Made by a program: the position numbers and the translations under genes. A stretch of DNA of 20,434 nucleotides from BOKV01 sp049289295 (GTDB lineage: Bacteria; Pseudomonadota; Alphaproteobacteria; Rhizobiales; Rhizobiaceae), in the NCBI GenBank assembly GCA_049289295.1, contig JBATLL010000039.1:1-20434 (forward strand), read 5' to 3'. Shown here one piece after another: positions 1-6,433 of this stretch; positions within the stretch are counted from its first letter, which is position 1, and each line of letters begins with the position of its first letter. A model generated the notes under the pieces. It searched no databases, was not told the DNA's origin, and saw only the letters and a list, made by a program, of their open reading frames with translations.

Positions 1-1
1 G

Positions 2-613
2 TCTGGCGTTGCCACACCGGTGATCGCGCGCGCGGGCAAGGCAGCGTTTCGCGAGGCGGCTTTGTTCACCTGGAAGGGACTGTCCGGCCCCGCGATCCTG
101 CAGGCATCAAGCTACTGGCGCCCGGGCGAGGAACTGGCGATCGACTTCCTCCCCGATGCAAAAGCGGGCTGGCTTGCTGGCGCCAAGCGCGAACGGCCAA
201 GGACGCAGTTGAAGAGCGCGCTTGCCGCCTTCCTGCCCGAAAGGCTGGCTGGCGCACTGTGCGAGCGGCTGGCTGAAAACCTTGCCGCGAACTTCAGCCA
301 TGCGGCTCAGGCCAATCTGGCCGACTATCCCGACAAGGCGTTGCAGCAGGTCGAGCAGGCACTGGCGCACTGGCGCTTCAGGCCCAATGGCACGGAGGGC
401 TTTGCCAAGGCGGAAGTCACGCTGGGCGGCGTCTCAACCGATTTCCTGTCGTCGAAATCCATGGCGGTCAGGCACCTGCCGGGACTGCACTTCATCGGCG
501 AGGGCGTGGACGTGACCGGCTGGCTCGGCGGCTACAATTTCCAGTGGGCATGGGCATCGGCCGTCGCCGCCGCCACCGCGCTGGCGCAAAAGCCAGCAAA
601 TCAAACCGCTTAG
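2..613 (+). CDS. BaiN/HI0933-family NAD(P)/FAD-dependent oxidoreductase, C-terminal part
   Basis: The reading frame is open from the window edge, so only about 203 C-terminal residues are visible; the gene starts upstream. The fragment ends with the hallmark of the HI0933-like (TIGR00275) flavoproteins: a GGVSTDFLSSKSM segment, then HLPGLHFIGEGVDVTGWLGG and YNFQWAWASA. In this family the GE-x-x-DVxGxxGGYNxQWA stretch closes the FAD-binding Rossmann fold. The N-terminal FAD-binding GxGxxG is outside the window. The family includes BaiN, assigned to bile-acid dehydroxylation in gut bacteria, but most proteobacterial members have no proven substrate, so a specific reaction should not be assumed. 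The gene stops 20 nt before a 30-bp direct repeat. It runs opposite to the following exonuclease gene and is probably not co-transcribed with it. Family assignment is firm; function is open. Confidence 0.88.
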   Translation, partial: SGVATPVIARAGKAAFREAALFTWKGLSGPAILQASSYWRPGEELAIDFLPDAKAGWLAGAKRERPRTQLKSALAAFLPERLAGALCERLAENLAANFSHAAQANLADYPDKALQQVEQALAHWRFRPNGTEGFAKAEVTLGGVSTDFLSSKSMAVRHLPGLHFIGEGVDVTGWLGGYNFQWAWASAVAAATALAQKPANQTA

Positions 614-633
614 CCCGATTTCCGGAATCACAA

Positions 634-663
634 TGCCAAGGCGTTGAATCGGCATGTGAGGGG
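634..663. repeat. Direct repeat copy 1 (30 bp, left boundary of cassette)
   Basis: This segment begins TGCCAAGGCGTTGAATCGGC and ends in GTGAGGGG. It is identical over all 30 bases to 1763-1792 in the same orientation; the flanking bases differ on both sides, so the match is exactly 30 bp. It lies just after the flavoprotein stop codon. It could be a site duplicated by integration, or one of two copies of a dispersed intergenic repeat. The sequence alone does not decide. Confidence 0.9.
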
Positions 664-705
664 AGGAAGGCGAACTGGAACCAGGCAAGCCGGGCGCGGC
701 AGAGG

Positions 706-731
706 TTCCTCCATTGGCAAAGTTGGAGGAA
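706..731. other. Intergenic hairpin downstream of the exonuclease gene
   Basis: TTCCTCCA (706-713) and TGGAGGAA (724-731) form a perfect 8-bp stem with a 10-nt loop. It sits between the convergent ends of the flavoprotein and exonuclease genes, 39 nt past the exonuclease stop. There is no run of T on either side, so a role as an intrinsic terminator for either gene is only a guess. Confidence 0.35.
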
Positions 732-769
732 ATTGACGAAGAGATGAAATAATCAAAATTGAAAATAGA

Positions 770-1456
770 TCAGGGAAAATTCAGTCCTTTCTTTTTAAGG
801 AAATCGGGATCGTGCCTCTTAGGTGTGCGGCGCGGCAGATCGCCTTTCGGCACAGGGTCTGGAGTCACGTAATTTGTCGGCCCTGGCAGTCGGTCAAGGC
901 TAGCCGGAGGTGACAGCGGCCGTCCCTCCAGATGGGACAACAGATGTGCAGTAAGCAAAGCATCTTCCAAAGCGCCATGTCGACGTGAGCTGCGCTGAAG
1001 GCCGACTCTTGTCAAGCAGTCGTCGAGTTTCGCTCGTTCGCCGGGCCATCTTTCTCGCGCCATCAGCATAGTACATTGAACCGGTAAATCTAAAACTGGG
1101 AGGTTGGCCTTTCGCAGCGCGCGTTGCAGAAACGGATAGTCGAAGGCCGCATTGTGGGCGACGAGTTCCTCTGCCCATGAAAACCAGTCGCGGACAAAGG
1201 GTGCTAGGTCCGCGAACAGCGGCTGGAACCGGGTTGTCCAGTTGTCCCACCCATGAATTTGAAATGCCGCCGGGTGGGAGTCCTGCCTGGGGTCGAAAAT
1301 TAAATGTAGTGCCTTACCCTGAATTAATCCGTAACGGTCAAGGCGAACCGCCCCAAGTGTTATGATCCGGTTTCTGCCTGCATCAAGGCCGGTGGTTTCC
1401 AGATCGAAAACGATTTTGCGTCGAATACGACCTTGTGCCTTGATAGCGCGGGTCAT
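770..1456 (-). CDS. DEDDh-type 3'-5' exonuclease (DnaQ/epsilon-like, stand-alone)
   Basis: This 228-residue protein contains a complete DEDDh exonuclease core. Exo I is VFDLETTGLD with metal ligands D18 and E20, Exo II is HNAAFDYPFL with D106, and Exo III is H160-GALED with the catalytic histidine H160 and D165. Proteins of this fold remove nucleotides from 3' ends of DNA or RNA using two metal ions. The closest known group is the DNA polymerase III epsilon/RNase T superfamily. After the core a basic, proline-rich tail (about 180-228) replaces the polymerase-binding region of a true epsilon, so this is more likely a separate repair or nucleic-acid-processing enzyme. The start ATG overlaps the stop of an upstream small ORF as ATGA, suggesting translational coupling. 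The gene runs against both neighbours inside a repeat-bounded cassette, and its 3' flank is markedly A/T-rich. The substrate cannot be told from sequence. Confidence 0.88.
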   Translation of the reverse strand: MTRAIKAQGRIRRKIVFDLETTGLDAGRNRIITLGAVRLDRYGLIQGKALHLIFDPRQDSHPAAFQIHGWDNWTTRFQPLFADLAPFVRDWFSWAEELVAHNAAFDYPFLQRALRKANLPVLDLPVQCTMLMARERWPGERAKLDDCLTRVGLQRSSRRHGALEDALLTAHLLSHLEGRPLSPPASLDRLPGPTNYVTPDPVPKGDLPRRTPKRHDPDFLKKKGLNFP

Positions 1457-1650
1457 CCCGGAAGCCCCTGAAACACGAAATCCGGGCGACCAACGGCCAC
1501 GCCTTTGGGTTCATTGAGCGCGGTTACACCTGTTTCGATCTTGTCAAAGAGGGATGCCAGCACCGCGCGGTAGGAATGCTCGGTGGCAGCGCCTGTCGCA
1601 TATATGCGCTGAACCTCGGCAAGATATGTTTGTATCAGTGTCGCGCTCAT
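1453..1650 (-). pseudogene. N-terminal remnant of a type ISP/IIG-like restriction-modification enzyme
   Basis: A 65-codon ORF starts at ATG 1650 with AGAGG close upstream; an in-frame ATG at 1674 lacks such a site. The product reads MSATLIQTYLAEVQRIYATG, then AATEHSYRAVL, GVTALNEPKG and VGRPDFVFQ, and stops at GLPG. This resembles the extreme N-terminus of large fused methyltransferase-restriction proteins, where an AATEHSYR...NEPK...PDFV segment leads into the nuclease domain (established family pattern, recalled rather than searched). Here everything after PDFVFQ, normally many hundreds of residues, is absent. The stop overlaps the exonuclease start by four bases (ATGA). It is best read as a deletion remnant that may still be translated as a leader peptide coupling translation to the exonuclease. 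A genuine small protein cannot be excluded. Confidence 0.6.
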
Positions 1651-1672
1651 GATTCCTCTCTGCTTCCCTGCC

Positions 1673-1700
1673 ACACTAGAAAGTTGCGCGGCATTTGCAA
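1673..1700 (-). promoter_or_regulatory. Candidate promoter for the remnant-exonuclease pair
   Basis: On the - strand TTGCAA (1700-1695) and TAGTGT (1678-1673) are separated by 16 nt, giving a predicted start about 15 nt before the ATG at 1650. The -10 match is imperfect and alphaproteobacterial promoters are loose, so this is a candidate only. It lies inside the right-hand direct repeat, so it would travel with the cassette. Confidence 0.35.
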
Positions 1701-1762
1701 AGTGAATGCCACCATCCGCCGGCCCATTTCCTGTTGGCGTTTCCTGTCTGAACCAGTCAGCC

Positions 1763-1792
1763 TGCCAAGGCGTTGAATCGGCATGTGAGGGG
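1763..1792. repeat. Direct repeat copy 2 (30 bp, right boundary of cassette)
   Basis: This is identical over 30 bases and in the same orientation to 634-663. The repeat-to-repeat period is 1129 bp and encloses the exonuclease and the truncated restriction-modification remnant. It lies 83 nt upstream of the sterol-desaturase-family start codon. No integrase or transposase gene lies between the copies. Confidence 0.9.
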
Positions 1793-1875
1793 CATCAACC
1801 AGGCGTTAACCAAACCGAAAGCGCGGCGCGTTATCAGCTGTCCAACAGTCAAACCCGGCTTGCAGGTGCGCTGCG

Positions 1876-2925
1876 ATGATATTCGAGAAGTTCGCGACAA
1901 TTTTCCAGGAGATCGGCGTCGGCTTTCTGGCCCCGCTCTACGAGATCGGTTTCGTGCAGGGCAGTCGCTGGTTCTTCGCCTACCTGGCCTTCAGCATCCT
2001 GTTTGCCCTCTTGGTGCTGGCCTGGAAGTTTCACGACCGCAGGCTTGGCCCGCTTGCCAACTTCAAGGCCCTGTTCGCGCGGCTGGCCGACCGGGACGTT
2101 TTCCTCCACGATTCAGCGCGCCTCGATTACCGCTTTGCCGTGGTCAATCACCTTTTCACGGTATCCATCCTGGCCTACCTGTTTGTCTGGGTGAATGTTG
2201 CGAGTACCTATTTCCATGCCTTTTTCAGCCACGCGCTGCCGGTGGAAGGGGCGGGGCTCACGCTTGGCTGGTTCGGCTCCGCGCTGATCGTCTTTCTGTA
2301 TGCCTTCGCCTACGACACCACCAATTTCTTCCAGCACTGGCTGCAGCACAGGATTCCGATCCTGTGGGAATTCCACAAGGTGCACCATTCTGCCGAGGTG
2401 CTGACGCCCGTGACGGCAGTGCGCAACCACCCTGTCGGCCAGCTCCTGACCGCAACGATAGGCGGTATCGTCTATGGCAGCCTCAACGGGCTGAGCTTCT
2501 CGCTCTTTTCGGGTCAGAACGCGGAGTATGCCATTTTCGGGGCCAATTTCTTCGCCCTGATCTATTTCACGGTCGGGCTCTACCACCTCAAGCATTCCCA
2601 TGTCTGGTTCACCTATCCCCGCTTTGTGCGCGAGATCATCCAGAGCCCGTCCCTGCACCTGATCCACCACTCCAACAATCCCGTTCATTACGACAAGAAT
2701 TTCGGCTTCGTCTTCACCTTCTGGGACCGGATCTTCGGCACCTATTACGACCCGCACGAGGACGAACAGCACGGGCTTTACCTCGGAATTTCCGAAAGCG
2801 AGGGCCAGTCCGAATACACGACCGTCTGGCAGCTTTATTCCACGCCTTTCAGGCGCGCCTGGAAATACCATCTCAAGCCGCTCCTGGCGCGCGACAGCAA
2901 TTCCAGCCTCGATCCGGCCGAATAG
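1876..2925 (+). CDS. Sterol desaturase / fatty acid hydroxylase family membrane protein
   Basis: This 349-residue membrane protein belongs to the fatty acid hydroxylase superfamily, which uses a di-iron centre held by histidine clusters. The clusters are HWLQH (154-158), HKVHH (167-171), HLKHSH (237-242) and HLIHH (261-265), matching the HxxxH/HxxHH pattern with the last clusters C-terminal. Hydrophobic membrane segments lie at about 31-49, 91-112, 131-150 and 213-236. Members hydroxylate or desaturate sterols, hopanoids, carotenoids or fatty acyl chains; the substrate here is unknown. The ATG at 1876 is preceded only by a weak GGTG-type ribosome site. The protein ends in a short hydrophilic tail (LARDSNSSLDPAE). 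It is transcribed in the same direction as secE but is separated from it by 389 nt, so it is probably its own unit. A shifted overlapping frame over the same DNA is a shadow. Confidence 0.88.
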   Translation: MIFEKFATIFQEIGVGFLAPLYEIGFVQGSRWFFAYLAFSILFALLVLAWKFHDRRLGPLANFKALFARLADRDVFLHDSARLDYRFAVVNHLFTVSILAYLFVWVNVASTYFHAFFSHALPVEGAGLTLGWFGSALIVFLYAFAYDTTNFFQHWLQHRIPILWEFHKVHHSAEVLTPVTAVRNHPVGQLLTATIGGIVYGSLNGLSFSLFSGQNAEYAIFGANFFALIYFTVGLYHLKHSHVWFTYPRFVREIIQSPSLHLIHHSNNPVHYDKNFGFVFTFWDRIFGTYYDPHEDEQHGLYLGISESEGQSEYTTVWQLYSTPFRRAWKYHLKPLLARDSNSSLDPAE

Positions 2926-3314
2926 GTTGAAGGGGCAGGGGCTTCACACTGTCCCGCCCGTTGCAGATGCTCGCGCCCGAGGGTAGGTTGGCGACAGGCT
3001 GAAGCTGGTCTGAAGCCGGGCTGGCAGTGCCGGGCAGCACTCTTGCGTCGCGAAGCGTCACAGCGTCAAGATTCTTCAATCGCCCCCTTGCGTTACCCTG
3101 CGCAAGCCTATATCTAGCCCATTCCGGACCCATGGAAGCGTGGGGCCGACGAATCGGCTTGGCGTTGGATAGCCAATATTTCGATACGCTGTAAGGCGCG
3201 GGCCGAATTTCAAGCAGGGCAGGCTGGATTTCCCGGATTTTGGATGGGGAAGTCGGGTGCGGGCCCCGTCAATCAGAACCGATTTCCGGAGTTTCCGGCG
3301 AAAGCGTGAGCGGT
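2926..3314. other. Intergenic region before secE
   Basis: This 389-nt stretch has no gene I can support. A 7-bp hairpin with one G-U pair (2932-2938 with 2949-2955) begins 7 nt after the desaturase stop but lacks a T-run. A candidate promoter for secE is at 3088-3116, leaving a leader of roughly 190 nt. I looked for the tRNA-Trp gene that often precedes secE in bacteria and did not find one. Confidence 0.6.
3088..3116 (+). promoter_or_regulatory. Candidate sigma70-type promoter for secE-nusG
   Basis: TTGCGT (3088-3093) and TATCTA (3111-3116) are separated by 17 nt, a good match to the vegetative consensus. It is the best-spaced pair in the gap upstream of secE, and would start RNA near 3123. 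It is unproven; other starts within the leader are possible. Confidence 0.5.
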
Positions 3315-3515
3315 ATGGCTGCCAAGACCAATCCCTTTACCTTTTTCCAGCAGGTGCGAGCTGAGGTTGCCAAGGTATCCTGGCCCACCCGCCGTGAAAC
3401 CCTGATCACGTCCATGATGGTTTTCGTCATGGTCATCCTGGCCGCGATCTTCTTTTTCGCGGTCGACCAGATTCTGGGCTGGGGCGTCGGCGCCCTGCTG
3501 GCTCTGGGCAACTGA
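3315..3515 (+). CDS. secE: Preprotein translocase subunit SecE
   Basis: SecE is the small clamp subunit of the SecYEG channel in the inner membrane and stabilises SecY. The 66-residue product is the typical short form found outside enterobacteria. It has an amphipathic cytoplasmic helix containing the signature VRAEVAKVSWPTRRET, then a single membrane segment (about residues 33-56, MMVFVMVILAAIFFFAV onward). I chose ATG 3315 (MAAKTNPF) because the family begins just before the amphipathic helix. An in-frame GTG at 3306 would add three residues, and an ATG at 3240 would add a 25-residue extension unlike the family. No strong ribosome site marks the start. nusG follows after 59 nt, the conserved secE-nusG pairing. 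Confidence 0.95.
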   Translation: MAAKTNPFTFFQQVRAEVAKVSWPTRRETLITSMMVFVMVILAAIFFFAVDQILGWGVGALLALGN

Positions 3516-3574
3516 TGCGGCAATACGTTCCAGCCGCCAGTCGGCCGGATCGCACGAGGGAATGCTGAGCTGAC

Positions 3575-4105
3575 ATGGCACACCGTTGGTACATCGTCCA
3601 CGCCTACTCGAATTTCGAGAAGAAGGTGGCGGAAGCTATCCAGGAAAAGGCCCGGCAGAAGGGGCTTGAGGACAAGTTCGAGGCCGTTCTCGTTCCCACC
3701 GAGAAGGTGGTCGAGCTGCGCCGTGGCCGCAAGGTCGATGCGGAGCGCAAGTTCTTCCCCGGCTACGTGCTGGTGAAGATGGAACTGACCGACGAAACCT
3801 GGCATCTCATCAAGAACACGCCCAAGGTGACCGGCTTCCTCGGCTCCGACAACAAGCCGCAGCCAATTACCGAGCGTGAAGCCATGCATATCCTGCAGCA
3901 GGTGCAGGAAGGCGTTGACCGTCCCAAGCCGTCCGTCTCCTACGAGATCGGCGAGCAGGTGCGCGTGTCCGATGGCCCGTTCGCATCCTTCAACGGCATC
4001 GTCCAGGAAGTGGACGAGGAACGCGCACGCCTGAAGGTGGAAGTTTCGATTTTCGGTCGGGCCACCCCGGTCGATCTGGAATACGGTCAGGTCGAAAAGG
4101 TCTGA
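3575..4105 (+). CDS. nusG: Transcription termination/antitermination factor NusG
   Basis: NusG binds the clamp helices of RNA polymerase beta', suppresses pausing, and links the polymerase to Rho or to ribosomal protein S10. The 176-residue protein shows the usual two domains. The NGN domain (about 4-112) starts WYIVHAYSNFEKKV and contains KFFPGYVLVKME; the KOW domain (about 122-176) contains GEQVRVSDGPFASFNGIV and ends FGRATPVDLEYGQVEKV. Length and start agree with alphaproteobacterial homologues. A GAGGGAA ribosome site lies upstream of the ATG. Next is a 195-nt leader before rplK, so nusG may be on the secE transcript with partial read-through into the ribosomal genes. Confidence 0.97.
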   Translation: MAHRWYIVHAYSNFEKKVAEAIQEKARQKGLEDKFEAVLVPTEKVVELRRGRKVDAERKFFPGYVLVKMELTDETWHLIKNTPKVTGFLGSDNKPQPITEREAMHILQQVQEGVDRPKPSVSYEIGEQVRVSDGPFASFNGIVQEVDEERARLKVEVSIFGRATPVDLEYGQVEKV

Positions 4106-4300
4106 TCGCAAGTCCCTTGCGTCCGGGCTCGTGCCTGGAAGCGCTGAGGGCATCAACGTCCGTGGAAGGGGAGACGGCCTGGCCGGCCGCATGATCCGCA
4201 CCACGGCGCTGCAACCGTCCCCGGAAAAATCGTCCGGGAGGCAAACCGAAACGCTTCCCGCGGGGCATCGCGCCGCTCGGAGCAATGAAGAGGCAGAGAA
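4106..4300 (+). promoter_or_regulatory. Structured leader of the rplKA (L11-L1) genes
   Basis: The 195 nt between nusG and rplK contain no gene. Two simple hairpins are visible: CGCAAG (4107-4112) with CTTGCG (4116-4121) right after the nusG stop, and CCCGGA (4220-4225) with TCCGGG (4233-4238). In bacteria the L11-L1 mRNA is repressed by free L1, which binds a leader structure mimicking its 23S rRNA site. I could not identify that site base by base, so autoregulation here is inferred from the gene order. Confidence 0.45.
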
Positions 4301-4732
4301 ATGGCCAAGAAGATTACCGGCTACCTCAAACTGCAGGTCGCGGCCGGCAGTGCGACGCCGTCGCCGCCAATCGGTCCTGCGCTGGGTCAGCGCGGTCTGA
4401 ACATCATGGAATTCTGCAAGGCGTTCAATGCGCGCACGCAGGAGATGGAAAAGGGCATGCCCATTCCCGTCGTCATCACGATTTTCGCCGACAAGTCCTT
4501 CACTTTCGAGATGAAGCAGCCGCCAATGTCCTTCTTCCTGAAGAAGGCAGCGGGACTGAAGAGCGGAAGCCAGACACCCGGCAAGTCCGGCCCGGTCGGC
4601 AAGGTGACCTCCGCACAGGTGCGCGATATCGCCGAGAAGAAGATGAAGGACCTGAACGCAGATACGGTTGAAGCCGCGATGCGCATGGTCGAAGGATCTG
4701 CCCGTTCGATGGGCCTGGAAGTGGTGGGCTGA
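4301..4732 (+). CDS. rplK: 50S ribosomal protein L11
   Basis: L11 binds the GTPase-associated region of 23S rRNA at the base of the L12 stalk and takes part in factor binding and the stringent response. The 143-residue protein is the standard length. The N-terminal domain carries KLQVAAGSATPSPPIGPALG and the GLNIMEFCKAFNARTQ segment; the proline-rich thiostrepton-contact helix is intact. The C-terminal rRNA-binding domain includes KSGSQTPGKSGPVGKVT and ends GSARSMGLEVVG. The start ATG has a GA-rich ribosome site (GAGGCAGAGAA). The stop lies 4 nt before the rplA start, so the two genes are surely co-transcribed and probably translationally coupled. Confidence 0.98.
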   Translation: MAKKITGYLKLQVAAGSATPSPPIGPALGQRGLNIMEFCKAFNARTQEMEKGMPIPVVITIFADKSFTFEMKQPPMSFFLKKAAGLKSGSQTPGKSGPVGKVTSAQVRDIAEKKMKDLNADTVEAAMRMVEGSARSMGLEVVG

Positions 4733-4736
4733 AGTC

Positions 4737-5441
4737 ATGAGCGCAGGCAAGAGAATCCGTAACGCCCGCGAGGGCATCAACCGCAAGAAGCTCTATGCTC
4801 TCAGCGAGGCAATCGAGCTGATCAAGGGCCGTGCATCCGCCAAGTTCGACGAGACCGTCGAAGTGGCAATGAACCTCGGCGTCGATCCGCGTCACGCGGA
4901 CCAGATGGTTCGCGGCGTCGTGCAGCTGCCAAACGGTTCCGGTCGTTCGGTCCGCGTTGCCGTGTTCGCCAAGGGCGACAAGGCCGAGGAAGCTCGCAAG
5001 GCCGGTGCAGACATCGTGGGCGCGGACGATCTTTTCGAGATCGTCAATGGCGGCACCATCGATTTCGACCGCTGCATTGCCACACCGGACATGATGCCGC
5101 TCGTCGGTCGTCTCGGCAAGGTACTGGGCCCACGCGGCCTGATGCCGAACCCGAAGGTCGGCACCGTCACGCCGGACGTCGCGGCAGCAGTCAAGGCTTC
5201 CAAGGGCGGCGCAGTTGAGTTCCGCGTCGAGAAGGCGGGTATCATCCATGCCGGCATCGGCAAGGCATCATTCTCCGCAACGGCGCTCGAGGAGAACATC
5301 CGCGCGCTCGCCGATGCGGTGAACAAGGCCAAGCCGGCTGGCGCGAAGGGCACCTATGTCAAGCGCGTCGCGATTTCCTCGACGATGGGCCCCGGCGTCA
5401 AGATCGACCCGGCCACCGTCACGGCCGCGCAGACCGCCTGA
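4737..5441 (+). CDS. rplA: 50S ribosomal protein L1
   Basis: L1 forms the mobile stalk next to the E site and also represses its own operon by binding the mRNA leader. The 234-residue product has the family landmarks: an N-terminal YALSEAIELIKGRASAKFDETVEVAMNLGVDP segment split across the first domain, the FAKGDKAEEARKAGAD stretch in domain II, and the signature GRLGKVLGPRGLMPNPKVGT. It ends GPGVKIDPATVTAAQTA. I chose ATG 4737 (MSAGKRIRNAREG), 4 nt after the rplK stop; a longer in-frame start inside rplK would add 23 residues without similarity to L1. A hairpin with a UUCG loop follows shortly after the stop. Confidence 0.98.
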   Translation: MSAGKRIRNAREGINRKKLYALSEAIELIKGRASAKFDETVEVAMNLGVDPRHADQMVRGVVQLPNGSGRSVRVAVFAKGDKAEEARKAGADIVGADDLFEIVNGGTIDFDRCIATPDMMPLVGRLGKVLGPRGLMPNPKVGTVTPDVAAAVKASKGGAVEFRVEKAGIIHAGIGKASFSATALEENIRALADAVNKAKPAGAKGTYVKRVAISSTMGPGVKIDPATVTAAQTA

Positions 5442-5865
5442 AACGGCGCATGAGAATTGCGGAGCGGTTCGCTGCTCCGTTTGAAAATCCGGCCTGATAG
5501 CCTGTCCAGGTGGCAGGTATTCGGTCCGGTCTCGCAGAAGGGAAACCGGATGCGGGAAAATCCTGTCCGAGATTGCGGGCGGCCTCACCTGTGAAGCCAT
5601 AATTCCGGGAAACCGGTACCTGCATGAGATGGGAGTGAGAAACGGGAATTTCGGGAAGGCAACTTCCCGCTTGACCGGTTCGAACTCGTTGGCCTTGCGC
5701 CGTTCTGCAGCTTCGCGCTGCGGTTCGACTGTCAGGGGACAGGACCTTGAAACGTCGTTCGGGTACTGTCCCGCCTTTTCCGCAACCGCGGCAAAGGGGC
5801 AGGGGAAGGGCGGCAATGTCAACCGGCAGGCATCGCAAGGTGTCTGCCAGCATGGAGAGACAGAA
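5442..5865 (+). promoter_or_regulatory. Long structured leader of rplJL (L10-L12 leader)
   Basis: This is 424 nt without a gene, rich in hairpins: a UUCG-capped 8-bp stem (5460-5479), a GCAA-capped 7-bp stem (5652-5658 with 5663-5669), a 7-bp stem with two G-U/terminal pairs around the core GCAGC (5707-5711) and GCTGC (5717-5721), and GGGACAG (5736-5742) with CTGTCCC (5766-5772). In other bacteria the L10-L12 complex binds a kink-turn-bearing leader here and blocks translation of rplJ. I infer the same role from position and structure; I did not match the published consensus. The frame upstream of rplJ is open through part of this region but is not expected to be translated. Confidence 0.6.
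5460..5482 (+). terminator. UUCG-capped hairpin after rplA (possible attenuator)
   Basis: CGGAGCGG (5460-5467), loop TTCG and CTGCTCCG (5472-5479) form an 8-bp stem with one G-U pair and a very stable tetraloop, followed by only TTT. With such a short T-run it would be a weak terminator or a 3'-end-stabilising processing structure between rplKA and rplJL. Confidence 0.45.
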
Positions 5866-6384
5866 GTGGACAGAGCGGAAAAACGCGAGTTTGTTGCTTC
5901 GATGAACGATGCGTTCCAGAACGCAGGTTCTATCGTCGTGGCACACTATACCGGCCTGACCGTCTCCGAGATCAGCGCATTTCGCGCCAAGGTCAAGGAA
6001 GCCGGCGGTACCGTAAAAGTCGCAAAGAACCGCCTCGCCAAAATCGCTCTTCAGGGCACGGAAGCGGAACCGATCTCCGAATTGTTCAAGGGTCAGACCC
6101 TTGTTTGCTATTCGGCAGACCCGGTTGTCGCGCCAAAGGCTGCCATGGATTACGCCAAGACCAACGAAAAGCTGGTCATCATTGGTGGCGCCATGGGAGC
6201 CACAAGCCTCAGCGCGGATGGAGTGAAGGCGCTTGCCTCGCTGCCATCGCTGGACGAACTGCGTGCAAAGCTGGTTGGAATGATCCAGACGCCGGCAAGC
6301 CGTATCGCCCAGGTCGTGAACGCACCGGCAGGTCAGCTTGCCCGCGTGTTCGGGGCTTATGCCAGGAAGGACGAAGCGGCGTAA
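5866..6384 (+). CDS. rplJ: 50S ribosomal protein L10
   Basis: L10 is the base of the ribosomal stalk: its N-terminal part binds 23S rRNA with L11 and its C-terminal helix holds L12 dimers. I place the start at GTG 5866, giving 172 residues, the length known for rhizobial L10. The N-terminus (M)DRAEKREFVASMNDAF matches the family, and GGAGAGA lies 5 nt upstream as a good ribosome site. An upstream ATG in frame would add 79 residues of leader DNA. Landmarks are GSIVVAHYTGLTVSEI, GGTVKVAKNRLAKIAL, and the C-terminal helix ending LARVFGAYARKDEAA. rplL follows after 49 nt. Expression is expected to respond to free L10-L12 through the leader. Confidence 0.97.
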   Translation: MDRAEKREFVASMNDAFQNAGSIVVAHYTGLTVSEISAFRAKVKEAGGTVKVAKNRLAKIALQGTEAEPISELFKGQTLVCYSADPVVAPKAAMDYAKTNEKLVIIGGAMGATSLSADGVKALASLPSLDELRAKLVGMIQTPASRIAQVVNAPAGQLARVFGAYARKDEAA

Positions 6385-6433
6385 GGCCGTGCTTCGCATC
6401 TATTGAAGTTCGAACCTGTAAGGAAACTGAAAA

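Noticed and set aside
1773..2930. A 385-codon frame overlapping the sterol-desaturase-family gene on the same strand.
   Set aside because: Its product is rich in R, P, A and L without motifs, while the other frame has all the histidine clusters and membrane segments.
3269..4786. A 505-codon open frame antisense to secE-nusG-rplK.
   Set aside because: It crosses three certain genes and their spacers, and has no recognisable domain.
5629..5865. N-terminal extension of L10 by 79 residues from an upstream ATG.
   Set aside because: L10 family members begin at DRAEKREF; the GTG at 5866 has a good ribosome site, and the upstream DNA is a hairpin-rich leader.
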